The notes under the pieces were generated by a model, which was not told the origin of the DNA, did no database searches, and was given only the letters and a program-made list of their open reading frames with translations. From Johnsonella sp. (GTDB lineage Bacteria; Bacillota; Clostridia; Lachnospirales; Lachnospiraceae): a stretch of 64,000 nucleotides of DNA. The stretch covers positions 1 through 64,000 of the forward strand of contig JAUMWW010000008.1 of assembly GCA_030529445.1 (NCBI GenBank), written 5' to 3'. The translations under genes and the position numbers were made by a program. Of the stretch, positions 35,931 to 44,901 are shown in pieces; within the stretch, counting starts at the first letter, position 1, and each line of letters begins with the position of its first letter.

Positions 35931-36951
35931 GGAGAATTTAAAAGAGGATGTTAAGACTCCGAAAAAACGAGAGGAAAAAAAGAGGATACTGGATCCCACT
36001 GCATGTGTTCACTGCAAGAGATGCAGAAAAAACTGTCTGTTTTTAGATAAATATGAAATCGATATAGGGAATGAAGAAAAGCTCAGAGAGCTGGCATATC
36101 ACTGCTTTTTGTGCGGAAAATGCTATGAGGTCTGCCCGATCGGCATAGACGGCAGGGAAATCATCCTGAATATGCGCCGGGACGAAGTCGAAAAAAATCG
36201 GGGCAGGCTTGCCCAAAGCGGCTACGGATTTTTGCTCTTTGAGAAGCAGGATTATATTTATAAGAATTACAGAAGAGCGAAAAAAAAGAAATCCGTGCTT
36301 TTTCCCGGCTGCAACTATCCTTCCTTTTATCCGAAGACGACACAACTGATTGCCGATATCATGAAAAAAGAAGCGGATATGGGCATCGTCTTTGATTGCT
36401 GCGGAAAGCCGCTTGCCGAGCTCGGTCTTCAAAAGAGAGAGGATAAGATACTCGGGGCTTTGGAAAAAAGAATGAAAGAAAACGGGGTGGAAGAGATCGT
36501 AACGCTCTGCCCGAACTGCTATCATTATTTGAAGCCGAGGATAGGGATAGAAGTAAAGATTATCTATGAAAAGCTTAGGGAGCTGGGAATCGGAAAGAAA
36601 ATAAAGGGAGATCTCCCGGTATTTCTTCCCTGCCCGGACAGAATGCCCGGGACGGTCCTTAAAGAGCTTGGGCACTTTGTCGAGGGAAAGATGGAGGCGG
36701 TCAAGGAGGCGCAGTGCTGCGGTCTGGGGGGCTGTGCCTGCATCAAGGAGCCGGAGCTTGCAGGCGCTATGGCACAGGCGATGGAGAAGAGAAAAGAGGA
36801 GATCTATACTTATTGCGCAAGCTGTGCGGGCAATCTGGAAAGAAAGGGCTGCAGAGCCTTAAAGCATTTTCTGAATGAGATCATCGGCAGCAAAGAAAAG
36901 GCGGCGCTGAGCTCTTCCATGCTCAACAGGGCAAGAACAAAATTTATGTAA
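35902..36951 (+). CDS. CCG-domain Fe-S oxidoreductase subunit
   Basis: A 349-residue cytosolic protein. Two 4Fe-4S ferredoxin motifs (CVHCKRCRKNC near 35 and CFLCGKCYEVCP near 68) are followed by two CCG-type domains: FPGCN...DCCGKP and CPNCYHY, then LPCPDR...QCCGLGG and YCASCAG. This is the layout of heterodisulfide reductase subunit D and of lactate or glycerol-3-phosphate oxidase subunits. It probably handles thiol/disulfide or electron transfer at the membrane with the neighbouring TVP38 proteins (inference). The start overlaps the preceding gene by 29 bp; the TTG has AAGGGGGAAG upstream. Confidence 0.85.
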   Translation: MERNHPKEAKENLKEDVKTPKKREEKKRILDPTACVHCKRCRKNCLFLDKYEIDIGNEEKLRELAYHCFLCGKCYEVCPIGIDGREIILNMRRDEVEKNRGRLAQSGYGFLLFEKQDYIYKNYRRAKKKKSVLFPGCNYPSFYPKTTQLIADIMKKEADMGIVFDCCGKPLAELGLQKREDKILGALEKRMKENGVEEIVTLCPNCYHYLKPRIGIEVKIIYEKLRELGIGKKIKGDLPVFLPCPDRMPGTVLKELGHFVEGKMEAVKEAQCCGLGGCACIKEPELAGAMAQAMEKRKEEIYTYCASCAGNLERKGCRALKHFLNEIIGSKEKAALSSSMLNRARTKFM

Positions 36952-36964
36952 AAGGGGAATCATA

Positions 36965-37714
36965 ATGAAAAAAGAAACAGGGGAACAAAGAAGGGAAAGT
37001 CAGGAGCAGAAGCCTGCTGCGGGCAGGAGGAAAAAAATTGTTCTGGCTTCTTTCTTTGCGGCAGCGCTGCTAAGTTATTTTTTGCTGCCTCAGGTAAAGA
37101 GCTTTATCGATACGGTATTTAAAATGTTTGCCTCAGGGGACTTCACCAAGGTCAGAGAATTTATTGCCTCATACGGAATCTATGCGATGGCGATTTCTTT
37201 TTTCCTCATGCTTTTGCAGTCGGTTGCGGCACCCTTGCCGGCGTTTATGATTACACTTGCCAATGCCAACCTCTTCGGATGGTGGCAGGGGGCGATTCTT
37301 TCCTGGAGCAGCGCGATGGCGGGAGCCGCAATGTGCTTTTATATCTCCAGAATATTGGGCAGAGATGTTGCGGAGAAAATTACCAGTAAGGCGGGGCTTG
37401 CGCAGATTGATGAATTTTTTGAAAAATATGGGCGCAATACCATCCTGATCTGCAGGCTCCTTCCCTTTGTCTCCTTCGATTATGTGAGCTATGCGGCGGG
37501 ACTGACCTCGATGTCGTTTTGGAGCTTCTTTATTGCGACGGGAGTGGGGCAGCTTCCCGCGACGATCGTATATTCCTATGTGGGAGGCTTTCTGACCGGA
37601 GGAGCAAAGCTTCTGATGACGGGGCTTTTGATTCTCTTTTCGATATTCACCTTGATTTTTATGCTCCGTGCGATTTATATGAATAAAAAGAAGAAAGAGC
37701 AGCCCACATCCTGA
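36965..37714 (+). CDS. TVP38/TMEM64 family membrane protein
   Basis: This 249-residue membrane protein has a basic N-terminus, a helix near 22-42 and the TVP38 core (about 60-235). The core contains ANLFGWWQGAILSWSSAMAG and RLLPFVSFDYVSYAAGLTSM, which correspond to the two half-membrane segments of the family. It is of normal length, unlike the 34797 product. The pair of TVP38 genes around an Fe-S gene resembles ydjX-ydjY-ydjZ of E. coli. Its stop shares one base with the next start. Confidence 0.87.
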   Translation: MKKETGEQRRESQEQKPAAGRRKKIVLASFFAAALLSYFLLPQVKSFIDTVFKMFASGDFTKVREFIASYGIYAMAISFFLMLLQSVAAPLPAFMITLANANLFGWWQGAILSWSSAMAGAAMCFYISRILGRDVAEKITSKAGLAQIDEFFEKYGRNTILICRLLPFVSFDYVSYAAGLTSMSFWSFFIATGVGQLPATIVYSYVGGFLTGGAKLLMTGLLILFSIFTLIFMLRAIYMNKKKKEQPTS

Positions 37715-39087
37715 TGAGAGCCTTGATTGTATTTACCAGAGCTCCATTGCCGGGCAGAACAAAGACAAGGATGATGCCCTATCTGAAGGGGGAAGAATGT
37801 GCGCTTTTGCATGAGGCGATGCTTAAGGATATTTCCCGGGAATGCAGAAAATGCAGGGCAAATCTTTTTATTTCCTATACCCCTTCGGAGGGCTTGCAGA
37901 GTCTGCGCTCGATTTTCGGAAAAAACTGTGAATATCTTTTGCAGGAGGGAGAAGGCCTCGGAGAAAGAATGCATCATGCCATAGAAAATGTACTCTCCAA
38001 GGGATATTCTTCCTGCATCCTGATAGGGAGCGATATTGCGGAACTGCAAGGCGAAGATTTGGAGAAGGCATTCGATCGCTTGGAGAGGGCTGATCTGGTT
38101 TTCGGAAGGAGCAGGGACGGAGGATATTACCTTGTCGGCATGAAGAAAGCATGGAGGGAAGCCTTCGACCTCGATCGCTACGGGCATGAAAGCGTTTTCG
38201 AGGAGACCCTCTCAAGGCTGAAAGAAAGAGGGCTTAAGATCGCATATGCCCGTACTCTCTATGATTTGGATACCAAGGAGGATCTTTGCCTTTATCGGGA
38301 GAGGATGAGAAAATACGGGATATTCGGGAAAAAAAGCAGGAGAAGGCAGATGCTTCGCGCTAAGAGGCTGCAAGAAGGGTATCTGGGGAAATTCCTGAAG
38401 GAAAGAATCAGGATTTCAATCATTATTCCCGTGTATAACGAAGAAAAGACCATCCTTGCCCTGCAAAAGCAGCTGCTGCCCCATCTGGAGGAAGCGGAGA
38501 TTATTTTTGCGGACGGAGGAAGCACAGACCGCAGCGTGGAGCTTATCGACAGGCGCTTTAAGCTGATTCGGACCTCAAAAGGCAGGGCGCTGCAGATGAA
38601 TGAGGCGGCAAAGCAAAGCAGCGGAGATATATTGTTCTTCCTGCACTGCGACAGCGAATTGCCGAAAAATTTTCTGGAAGAGATCAGAGAGGTGATCGTA
38701 AATTATAGAGCGGGATGTTTCGGTATCGCCTTTCATTCAAAGAATTTCTTTATGTTTACCTGCCGGGTGATTTCCAATCACCGGATCAAGGACAGAAAGG
38801 TAATGTTCGGAGATCAGGGAATTTTTGTCGAAAGAAAGCTCTTTTTTGAGGCGGGAATGTTTCCGCCGCTTCCGATCATGGAGGACTATCAGTTTTCACT
38901 GACCTTAAAAGAGATGGGGGTTCGCCTCGGAATGGCAAAGCATAGGATCTACACCTCCGACAGGAGGTTTCGAGGCTCTACGATGGATAAGCTGAAGCTG
39001 ATGTGGAAGATGAATCGGCTCAGAAAGATGTACAGGGACGGAAAGGATATAGAAAGAATCGCAAGGCTCTATCGGGATCTGCGCTGA
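37714..39087 (+). CDS. Fused TIGR04282 / TIGR04283 transferases
   Basis: A 457-residue bifunctional protein. Residues 1-200 are a DUF2064/TIGR04282 nucleotidyl- or glycosyltransferase-like domain (TRAPLPGRTKTRM, GSDIAEL, DLVFGRSRDGGYYLVG). Residues about 228-455 are a GT2 domain of the TIGR04283 type (ISIIIPVYNEE, FADGGSTDRS, GRALQMNEAA, FLHCDSELP, a late GDQGIF). The two families are known as radical SAM/selenodomain-associated transferases 1 and 2 and are usually separate genes. No radical SAM gene is in the window. Its cluster is full of sulfur-transfer proteins, so a sulfur- or selenium-containing glycoside or lipid is possible (inference). Confidence 0.88.
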   Translation: MRALIVFTRAPLPGRTKTRMMPYLKGEECALLHEAMLKDISRECRKCRANLFISYTPSEGLQSLRSIFGKNCEYLLQEGEGLGERMHHAIENVLSKGYSSCILIGSDIAELQGEDLEKAFDRLERADLVFGRSRDGGYYLVGMKKAWREAFDLDRYGHESVFEETLSRLKERGLKIAYARTLYDLDTKEDLCLYRERMRKYGIFGKKSRRRQMLRAKRLQEGYLGKFLKERIRISIIIPVYNEEKTILALQKQLLPHLEEAEIIFADGGSTDRSVELIDRRFKLIRTSKGRALQMNEAAKQSSGDILFFLHCDSELPKNFLEEIREVIVNYRAGCFGIAFHSKNFFMFTCRVISNHRIKDRKVMFGDQGIFVERKLFFEAGMFPPLPIMEDYQFSLTLKEMGVRLGMAKHRIYTSDRRFRGSTMDKLKLMWKMNRLRKMYRDGKDIERIARLYRDLR

Positions 39088-39159
39088 AAAAAGAGAAAAG
39101 CGCTTTGCCTCAGAGCAAGGCTGCCGGATCTTCGGCGACAGGAAAGGGATGAAAGCAAG

Positions 39160-40164
39160 ATGGAAGAGATGAAGGGACTGAAGGAATACATCGCTTCAAA
39201 AAAATACAGAGAAGCGCTCGGGCTTCCCGGGGAAGTGGAAGAAAGCTATCGCCTGCTTGCCCAGGGGGAGTATAACAGGAATTATTATTTTGAGCATCCC
39301 TCGGATAAGAGAAAGCTCGTACTCAGAGTGAATCTCGGGAGCCAGATGCATTTGAAGGATCAGATAGGATATGAATACAATGCGCTGAAGCTTCTGGAAG
39401 ATTCGGGCAGGACGCCCAAACCTCTGTATGCGGACGGGAGCTTGAAAGAACTCGATCATGGGGTTATGGTGATGGAATTCTTGCCGGGGAAGGCTTTGGA
39501 TTATCAAAGGGATTTATACCGGGCGGCTCCTATTCTCGGAGATATTCATAAGCTTAGGCTGCCAAAGGAGCACGGTCTGCTGATACAGAAGGATTCCGCA
39601 GCTGCGGTTTTGGGCGAATGCAGAAAGATGTTTCGGGTTTATCGGGATTCTCCCCTTGCCTCTCTTTTGGTAAAAAGAAGAATCGAAAGAATGATGGAAA
39701 GGGTCGAAGCTTTTGCAAAAAAGCTTTCCCGGGAGCCGCAATACAGATGCTGCATCAATACGGAGCTCAATTCCGGAAATTTTCTGATCGGAGAGGAAGG
39801 AGATTATCTGGTGGACTGGGAAAAGCCGGTTTTTGGAGAGCCGGCACAGGATCTCGGTCATTTTCTGGCTCCGACGACAAGCTTTTGGAAAACGGAGGTG
39901 ATATTGGACAGAAAGGATTGTGAGGAGTTTATCTCCCGCTATATCGAATACACCGAAGGAGAATTCAAAAATAGCGATATCGGAGAAAGGGTGCAGGCAT
40001 ATATTCCGATCAACTGCATGAGAGGAATCAGCTGGTGCGCGATGGCATGGATACAGTATAAGATGCAGGATAAGCCCCTGATCAATGAATTTACAGCAAA
40101 TAAGCTGAATGCTTATTTGAGCCCGGAATTTTTGAATATGTTGGAAAGCGAGTATATCGTTTAG
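39160..40164 (+). CDS. Aminoglycoside phosphotransferase-fold protein with altered active site
   Basis: A 334-residue cytosolic protein of the APH/choline kinase fold. It has a nucleotide-binding lobe (LVLRVNLGSQMH, then YEYNALKLLEDSG), a hinge VMEFLPGK and a C lobe. The catalytic loop reads INTELNSGNFL near 206, where the family normally has HGDLHPGN: His is Asn and Asp is Glu. The DWE that follows (VDWEKP) replaces the usual DFE/DWE metal-binding site and is intact. It is therefore either a divergent kinase or a binding protein. It follows the transferase fusion by 72 bp and may act on its product (inference). Confidence 0.72.
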   Translation: MEEMKGLKEYIASKKYREALGLPGEVEESYRLLAQGEYNRNYYFEHPSDKRKLVLRVNLGSQMHLKDQIGYEYNALKLLEDSGRTPKPLYADGSLKELDHGVMVMEFLPGKALDYQRDLYRAAPILGDIHKLRLPKEHGLLIQKDSAAAVLGECRKMFRVYRDSPLASLLVKRRIERMMERVEAFAKKLSREPQYRCCINTELNSGNFLIGEEGDYLVDWEKPVFGEPAQDLGHFLAPTTSFWKTEVILDRKDCEEFISRYIEYTEGEFKNSDIGERVQAYIPINCMRGISWCAMAWIQYKMQDKPLINEFTANKLNAYLSPEFLNMLESEYIV

Positions 40165-40247
40165 GGGAAAATAAAAAATTTCATGGTTTACGATCATAAG
40201 AGCAAAGGATCTTATCGTAATATAAATAACATTTCAGGAGGATGAAA

Positions 40248-41087
40248 ATGAAAAAAACAGTTTTAAAATTAATTTTGACAGCAGGACTTGCCGCACTCAG
40301 CATCACGGCTTGTCAGCCGAAAGCCGCAAGCACAGAGACGACCGCGGCAAATGCGGAGACCAAGGCTTTGGCGGAAGGAGAAATTCAGTTTGTTTCCGCG
40401 GAGGACACGGTGAAGGCGGCGAAGGGAAGCGATGTGCATATACTTGATGTGCGCGAGTGGTCGGCGTATTCGGCAGGAAAGGTTGCAAACTCCCAGTGGA
40501 GCCCGATCTTCCCGCTCGAGGATGCCAGCCTTGAGGGCAGCCTGAAGGAATACGCATTGGCAAACTTAAACGACGGAAAGAATATCTATATCGTATGCAA
40601 TAGCGGCAAGAGAGGAGCGGAAAAGGCGACAAAGGTACTCAAGGATGCCGGAATTGAAGCGAATAAGATCTATACCGTTGAGGGAGGTGCAAAAGCGCTT
40701 TCCGGAGTTAAGGACGGTCTTACGACAAACAGAGTGGAGGAGCCCATCGACTGGAAGTATATCGAGGGAAAGGAATTCCTCGCACTTGAGGGAGCACAGA
40801 CTCTTGACGTAAGAGATGCACAGACTTTTGCAGAGGGACATCTTGCGGACAGCGTGAACCTGCCCCTGAAGGAGATCGAGGATGCGGCTGCGCAGACGGC
40901 GGTATTTGATTATGCAAAATCCAACCTCGATCCTTCCAAACCGGTATATCTTCTTTGCTACAGCGGAAATAAATGTGCAAAAACAGGCGTTTCCGTATTG
41001 AAGGATGCAGGCTTTGATGTGAATAACGTATTCATCATCAAGGACGGAGCAAAGGATGCCGATATATCGGGAGCATTCGTAAAATAA
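40248..41087 (+). CDS. Two-domain rhodanese lipoprotein (second copy)
   Basis: A 279-residue lipoprotein with lipobox SITAC near residue 22 and two rhodanese-like domains. The first (about 45-155) has LDVREW and an active-site loop IVCNSGKRG. The second (about 165-275) has LDVRDAQTFAEGH and LLCYSGNKCAKTG. Both Cys are present. It is shorter and of a different subtype from the lipoprotein at 33558. The ATG at 40248 is preferred to the one at 40242 because AGGAGG would otherwise abut the start. It closes the sulfur/TVP38 cluster and is followed by a terminator. Confidence 0.9.
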   Translation: MKKTVLKLILTAGLAALSITACQPKAASTETTAANAETKALAEGEIQFVSAEDTVKAAKGSDVHILDVREWSAYSAGKVANSQWSPIFPLEDASLEGSLKEYALANLNDGKNIYIVCNSGKRGAEKATKVLKDAGIEANKIYTVEGGAKALSGVKDGLTTNRVEEPIDWKYIEGKEFLALEGAQTLDVRDAQTFAEGHLADSVNLPLKEIEDAAAQTAVFDYAKSNLDPSKPVYLLCYSGNKCAKTGVSVLKDAGFDVNNVFIIKDGAKDADISGAFVK

Positions 41088-41116
41088 ACCATCCCTGCGG
41101 CAGGAGAAGCCGCGAC

Positions 41117-41163
41117 AAAAAAACATTCGTTTCGGGGAATTTCCCCGGAGCGGATGTTTTTTG
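41117..41163 (+). terminator. Intrinsic terminator after the rhodanese cluster
   Basis: The stem ACAT.CG..TCGGGG with CCCCG...CGGATGT and a 5-nt loop is bordered by A-runs and a T-run. Confidence 0.85.
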
Positions 41164-41179
41164 CGTTTCGGGGATAAAA

Positions 41180-41208
41180 TTTACATCGGTTTTTTGATAT
41201 GTTATAAT
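41180..41208 (+). promoter_or_regulatory. SigA-type promoter for the thioesterase gene
   Basis: TTTACA at 41180-41185 and TATAAT at 41203-41208 are spaced by 17 bp, 51 bp upstream of the start. Confidence 0.75.
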
Positions 41209-41259
41209 TTTCCAATAAGCAGTTCTAAATCAGAAAAACAGGAGGATTCGGAGGTTTTT

Positions 41260-41784
41260 ATGGAGCTTGGCAGGGAAGGATTCAAAGAGGAAGTGATGGG
41301 AGAGGTATGGGAAAACGATACGATAAAGACCGTTTCGGAATCCCGTACCGAGCAGGGATATATGATCCGGGCGAGATATTTAAACAGCGTGGGCAGATTA
41401 TTCGGAGGAGATTTGCTTGCATGGATAGACGAGACCGGGGCATTTGCCGCAAAGAGGCATTGCAACAGGGAAGTTACGACGGTCGCAATAGACAATATCC
41501 ATTTTGCGAAGGCGATGTTTGAGGGGGATATTGCCGTGCTGATCGCAAAAGTTACCTATGTCGGCAATACCTCGATGGAAGTCAGGGTGCATACCTATGT
41601 GGAGGAGCTCGACGGAAGAAGGACACTGGTCAATTCCGCTTATCTTGTCTATGTGGCAATAGACGAGGATAAGCCGATTCGGGTGCCGAGGCTCAAGGTC
41701 TGTACGCAGGAGCAAAAGGATGAATGGATAGCGGGGGAAAAGCGGGCGCTGATGAGAAAGCAGAGAAGAAAAGAAGGATATTGA
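41260..41784 (+). CDS. Acyl-CoA thioesterase, hotdog fold (YciA/BACH type)
   Basis: This 174-residue cytosolic protein has one hotdog domain. Motifs include NSVGRLFGGDLLAWIDETGAFAAKRH, where the Asp/Gly/Asp of GGDLLAWID form the catalytic helix, then VGNTSMEVRVHTY, and a basic C-terminal tail. It probably hydrolyses short or medium acyl-CoA esters. The ATG at 41260 has GGAGG at a 7-bp spacing. It stands alone between two clusters. The 190 bp that follow are AT-rich and hold only a likely -10 (TATAAT near 41897) and the ribosome binding site of the next gene. Confidence 0.87.
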   Translation: MELGREGFKEEVMGEVWENDTIKTVSESRTEQGYMIRARYLNSVGRLFGGDLLAWIDETGAFAAKRHCNREVTTVAIDNIHFAKAMFEGDIAVLIAKVTYVGNTSMEVRVHTYVEELDGRRTLVNSAYLVYVAIDEDKPIRVPRLKVCTQEQKDEWIAGEKRALMRKQRRKEGY

Positions 41785-41974
41785 TAAAAATAGAAGATAT
41801 TTTAATTTTCAATAAAAAAACAGAAACATAGATAAATGAAAAAAGTTTTCCGTAAAAACGAAGTAAAATACACTGGATAATATATGCAAATCATGATAAT
41901 ATAATAAAAGCGATGTGTTATTTTTTGAATATCGAAAAATATTCAAAAAAAACGGGATTCGGGAGGAAACCGGG

Positions 41975-43009
41975 ATGAAGCTGATTCGTACGAAAGACGC
42001 CGAAGGGCATGTTTTATGTCATGATATTACACAGATTATACCGGGGAAGTACAAGGGAGCGAGATTCAAAAAAGGGCATGTGGTCAGAGCGGAGGATATT
42101 CCCCTTCTGCTTTCGATCGGCAAGGAAAATCTATATGTATGGGAGAACGATCCGGGAAAGCTGCATGAAAACGAAGCGGCAAATATCCTATATGATCTTT
42201 GCGCGGGAGAGAATATAAAGCCCACGGAGGTCAGGGAAGGAAAGATAGAAGGAATCGCCCTGGCAGACGGAATCCTCAAGATCAATACGAAACTTCTGGA
42301 GAAAATCAATTCTTTGGGAGAAATGATGATTGCCGCAAGATATCATAATCTTCCGGTTAGAAAGGGAGAAAAGCTTTTCGGTACGAGGGTGATCCCTCTC
42401 GTGATTGATAAGAGCCGCATGGAAGAGGCGAAAAAAATATGCGGGGATGAAAAAATCATCAGCCTTCTCCCCTATAAAAAGAAGAGGGCGGGCATTGTTA
42501 CGACAGGAAGCGAGATATTCAAAGGCTTGATCAGGGACGCCTCCTTTCCGGTTCTGAAAGGAAAGCTTGAGGAATACGGGGGCGAGATATCGGGTCAGAT
42601 TATCACGGATGATGATTCGAAAAACACGGAGGAGGCAATTATGCGGCATATCCGGGAGGGAGCCGATCTGGTGCTTTGCAGCGGGGGAATGAGCGTGGAT
42701 CCCGATGACAGAACCCCTCTTGCAATCAGGAATACGGGTGCGGAGGTGATCTCCTACGGTGCGCCCGTGCTTCCGGGAGCCATGTTTATGCTGGCTTATT
42801 ATCATCAGAAAAAAAGAAGCGTGCCCATAGTCGGGCTTCCGGGCTGCGTAATGTATGCAAAGAGGACGATTTTTGATCTGGTGCTTCCCAGACTGGTTTC
42901 GGATGATCCGGTATCCGCAAAGGAACTGGCAAGGCTCGGAAAGGGCGGGCTTTGCTTAAGCTGCGACCCCTGTCATTATCCAAATTGTCAATTCGGAAAG
43001 GGGTGGTAG
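41975..43009 (+). CDS. MoeA-like molybdopterin-binding protein
   Basis: This 344-residue cytosolic protein has an N-terminal MoeA-like region and a C-terminal molybdopterin-binding domain (about 170-310). The domain shows [37 protein letters not shown] and [12 protein letters not shown]. The tail [18 protein letters not shown] is a cysteine set typical of clostridial members and may bind zinc. It would act in molybdenum insertion or binding of the molybdopterin precursor. GGGAGG precedes the ATG at 41975. It starts the molybdenum operon and is followed 2 bp later by moaC. Confidence 0.85.
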   Translation: MKLIRTKDAEGHVLCHDITQIIPGKYKGARFKKGHVVRAEDIPLLLSIGKENLYVWENDPGKLHENEAANILYDLCAGENIKPTEVREGKIEGIALADGILKINTKLLEKINSLGEMMIAARYHNLPVRKGEKLFGTRVIPLVIDKSRMEEAKKICGDEKIISLLPYKKKRAGIVTTGSEIFKGLIRDASFPVLKGKLEEYGGEISGQIITDDDSKNTEEAIMRHIREGADLVLCSGGMSVDPDDRTPLAIRNTGAEVISYGAPVLPGAMFMLAYYHQKKRSVPIVGLPGCVMYAKRTIFDLVLPRLVSDDPVSAKELARLGKGGLCLSCDPCHYPNCQFGKGW

Positions 43010-43011
43010 CC

Positions 43012-43515
43012 ATGGATGAGGAAAAAAAGGAAGTGCTGAATCATTTCGATGCACAAGGCAGGGCGCATATGGTAGATATAGGAGCCAAAAAAGATACGGA
43101 GCGGATTGCCGTAGCGCAGGGCTGCATCAGCATGAAGAAGGAAGCCTATGTTTTAATGAGATCGGGAAAAGCGGAAAAAGGCGATGTGCTCGGCATCGCA
43201 AGGATAGCGGGTATTATGGCGGCAAAAAAAACATCCGGACTGATCCCTCTCTGCCATAATATTTTGCTCAATCATGTCAGTACGGAATTTGATTTCGATG
43301 ATGCACGGTGCAGGACGAAAGTGAGGGCAAAAGTCAAAAGCGCGGGAAAAACCGGAGTGGAGATGGAAGCGCTGACTGCCGTTACGGTAAGCCTTCTTAC
43401 GATATACGATATGTGCAAGTCGATGGATAAGGGAATGCATATTTCCGACATAGAGCTGGTTCGCAAAGAGGGAGGAAAGAGCGGGGCTTACGAAAATGAA
43501 GGACTCCATCAATAG
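43012..43515 (+). CDS. moaC: Cyclic pyranopterin monophosphate synthase
   Basis: This 167-residue MoaC converts the MoaA product into cyclic pyranopterin monophosphate, the first stable intermediate of molybdenum cofactor synthesis. Family marks are [30 protein letters not shown] and [26 protein letters not shown]. The ATG at 43012 has AAAGGGGTGG upstream and an in-frame start at 42952 would overlap the previous gene. It overlaps moaA by 20 bp, so the two are probably translated together. Confidence 0.95.
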   Translation: MDEEKKEVLNHFDAQGRAHMVDIGAKKDTERIAVAQGCISMKKEAYVLMRSGKAEKGDVLGIARIAGIMAAKKTSGLIPLCHNILLNHVSTEFDFDDARCRTKVRAKVKSAGKTGVEMEALTAVTVSLLTIYDMCKSMDKGMHISDIELVRKEGGKSGAYENEGLHQ

Positions 43516-44449
43516 AGAAATTGATTATATCAGAGTATCGGTTACGGACAGATGTAATTACCGCTGCTATTATTGTATGCCTTCGGAGGGAGTGGAATAT
43601 ATCGAACATGAAGAAATCCTGAGTTATGAAGAAATCCTTCGGATTTTGGAGATTTTTTCCTCCCTCGGGATTAAGAAGGTGAAGCTTACGGGGGGAGAGC
43701 CTCTTGTGAGGAAGGAGCTTTCCCGGCTGGTTGCGATGATTAAGGGGATAGAAGGTATTGAGGAGGTTACGCTTACCACAAACGGGTATTATCTGGAAGA
43801 AAATATCGAAGCGTTGCTTAAGGGAGGAATTTCCGATATTAATATAAGCATAGACAGCCTCAATCCCGATAAGTATCGCAGGATATGCCGGGTCGCAGGC
43901 CTGGACAAGGTGCTTGGCGGAATCGAAAAGAGCCTGAAGCTCGGGGCAAAGATCAAGATAAACACAACATTAAACGGGATGAGCACGGAAGAAGATATCC
44001 TTGACCTGGTAAAATTCGGATTGGAAAAGAAGCTCAAGATCAGGTTTATAGAAATGATGCCGATAGGCATGGGAAGAATTCATTCCCTCTCCGGAGACGA
44101 GGTTTTGGCAATGCTGAAAAAACATTATCCGAATCTCAGAAAGAGCAAAATGAGGGGGAACGGTCCTGCGGTATATTATCAGCTCGAGGATACCTATCTT
44201 GGACTGATCAGTGCGGTGCATCATAAGTTCTGTGATTCCTGCAACAGGATCAGGCTGAGCGCGGACGGTTTTATCCGCCCCTGCCTCGCCTGCGAAGAGG
44301 GTGTGGATATCAAGAGCCTGCTCAGAGGCGGAGAGGAGAACACCGTCTTGGAAAAAGCGCTTTATGATGCCGTTTTTTATAAGCCGCTCAGCCACAGATT
44401 TGAAGAGAAAATCGGAAATCGAAACATAATGAGCCGGATAGGAGGTTAA
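43496..44449 (+). CDS. moaA: GTP 3',8-cyclase, radical SAM
   Basis: A 317-residue radical SAM enzyme that starts molybdenum cofactor synthesis from GTP. The SAM-cluster motif CNYRCYYCM is near residue 19-27, [10 protein letters not shown] binds SAM, and NTTLNG follows. The second cluster is bound by CDSC and the Cys of RPCLAC (about 243-262). The chain ends in GG, as needed for MoaA activity. The length is normal. It overlaps moaC and is followed by the MOSC gene after 2 bp. Confidence 0.95.
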   Translation: MKDSINREIDYIRVSVTDRCNYRCYYCMPSEGVEYIEHEEILSYEEILRILEIFSSLGIKKVKLTGGEPLVRKELSRLVAMIKGIEGIEEVTLTTNGYYLEENIEALLKGGISDINISIDSLNPDKYRRICRVAGLDKVLGGIEKSLKLGAKIKINTTLNGMSTEEDILDLVKFGLEKKLKIRFIEMMPIGMGRIHSLSGDEVLAMLKKHYPNLRKSKMRGNGPAVYYQLEDTYLGLISAVHHKFCDSCNRIRLSADGFIRPCLACEEGVDIKSLLRGGEENTVLEKALYDAVFYKPLSHRFEEKIGNRNIMSRIGG

Positions 44450-44451
44450 TT

Positions 44452-44901
44452 ATGGGCAAGATAATGGGTATATGCATCAGTCCTCAAAAAGGCACGCGTA
44501 AACGGGAAGTGGAAAGCGCCCTCCTGATCCCGGATTTCGGAATAAAAGACGATGCGCATGCCGGAAAATGGCATAGACAGGTCAGTCTCCTATCTTATGA
44601 AACCAGAGAGGAATTCAGGAGGCAGGGAGCGAAAGTCGAAAACGGCGCCTTCGGAGAAAATTTATTGGTCAGCGGGATAGATTTGATCCGTCTTTTGCCG
44701 GGAAGCCTGATCAAATCCGGAGATATTGTTTTGGAGGTAACGCAGATCGGCAAGGAATGTCATCAGCATTGTACGATATATCGGGAAATGGGAAGCTGCA
44801 TTATGCCGACAAACGGAGTATTTGCAAAAGTGCTTGCGGGAGGAGAGCTGAGAAGGGGGGACGAGATAGAGCCATGTATAAAACAGGAGTCATCATCTTG
44901 A
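44452..44901 (+). CDS. MOSC domain protein
   Basis: This 149-residue protein consists of one MOSC domain (molybdenum cofactor sulfurase C-terminal fold), with DDAHAGKWHRQVSLL, FGENLLVSG and the conserved Cys in GKECHQHC near 104. MOSC domains bind or carry sulfur on the molybdenum cofactor. In this island it could take part in preparing the sulfurated or selenated form needed by the hydroxylase (inference). It is co-transcribed with moaA and overlaps the mogA-like gene by 28 bp. Confidence 0.88.
   Translation: MGKIMGICISPQKGTRKREVESALLIPDFGIKDDAHAGKWHRQVSLLSYETREEFRRQGAKVENGAFGENLLVSGIDLIRLLPGSLIKSGDIVLEVTQIGKECHQHCTIYREMGSCIMPTNGVFAKVLAGGELRRGDEIEPCIKQESSS

Noticed and set aside
41785-41974. 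Possible Moco riboswitch before the MoeA-like gene
   Set aside because: The 190 bp are AT-rich and I see no set of GC-rich paired stems of the kind the Moco motif needs.
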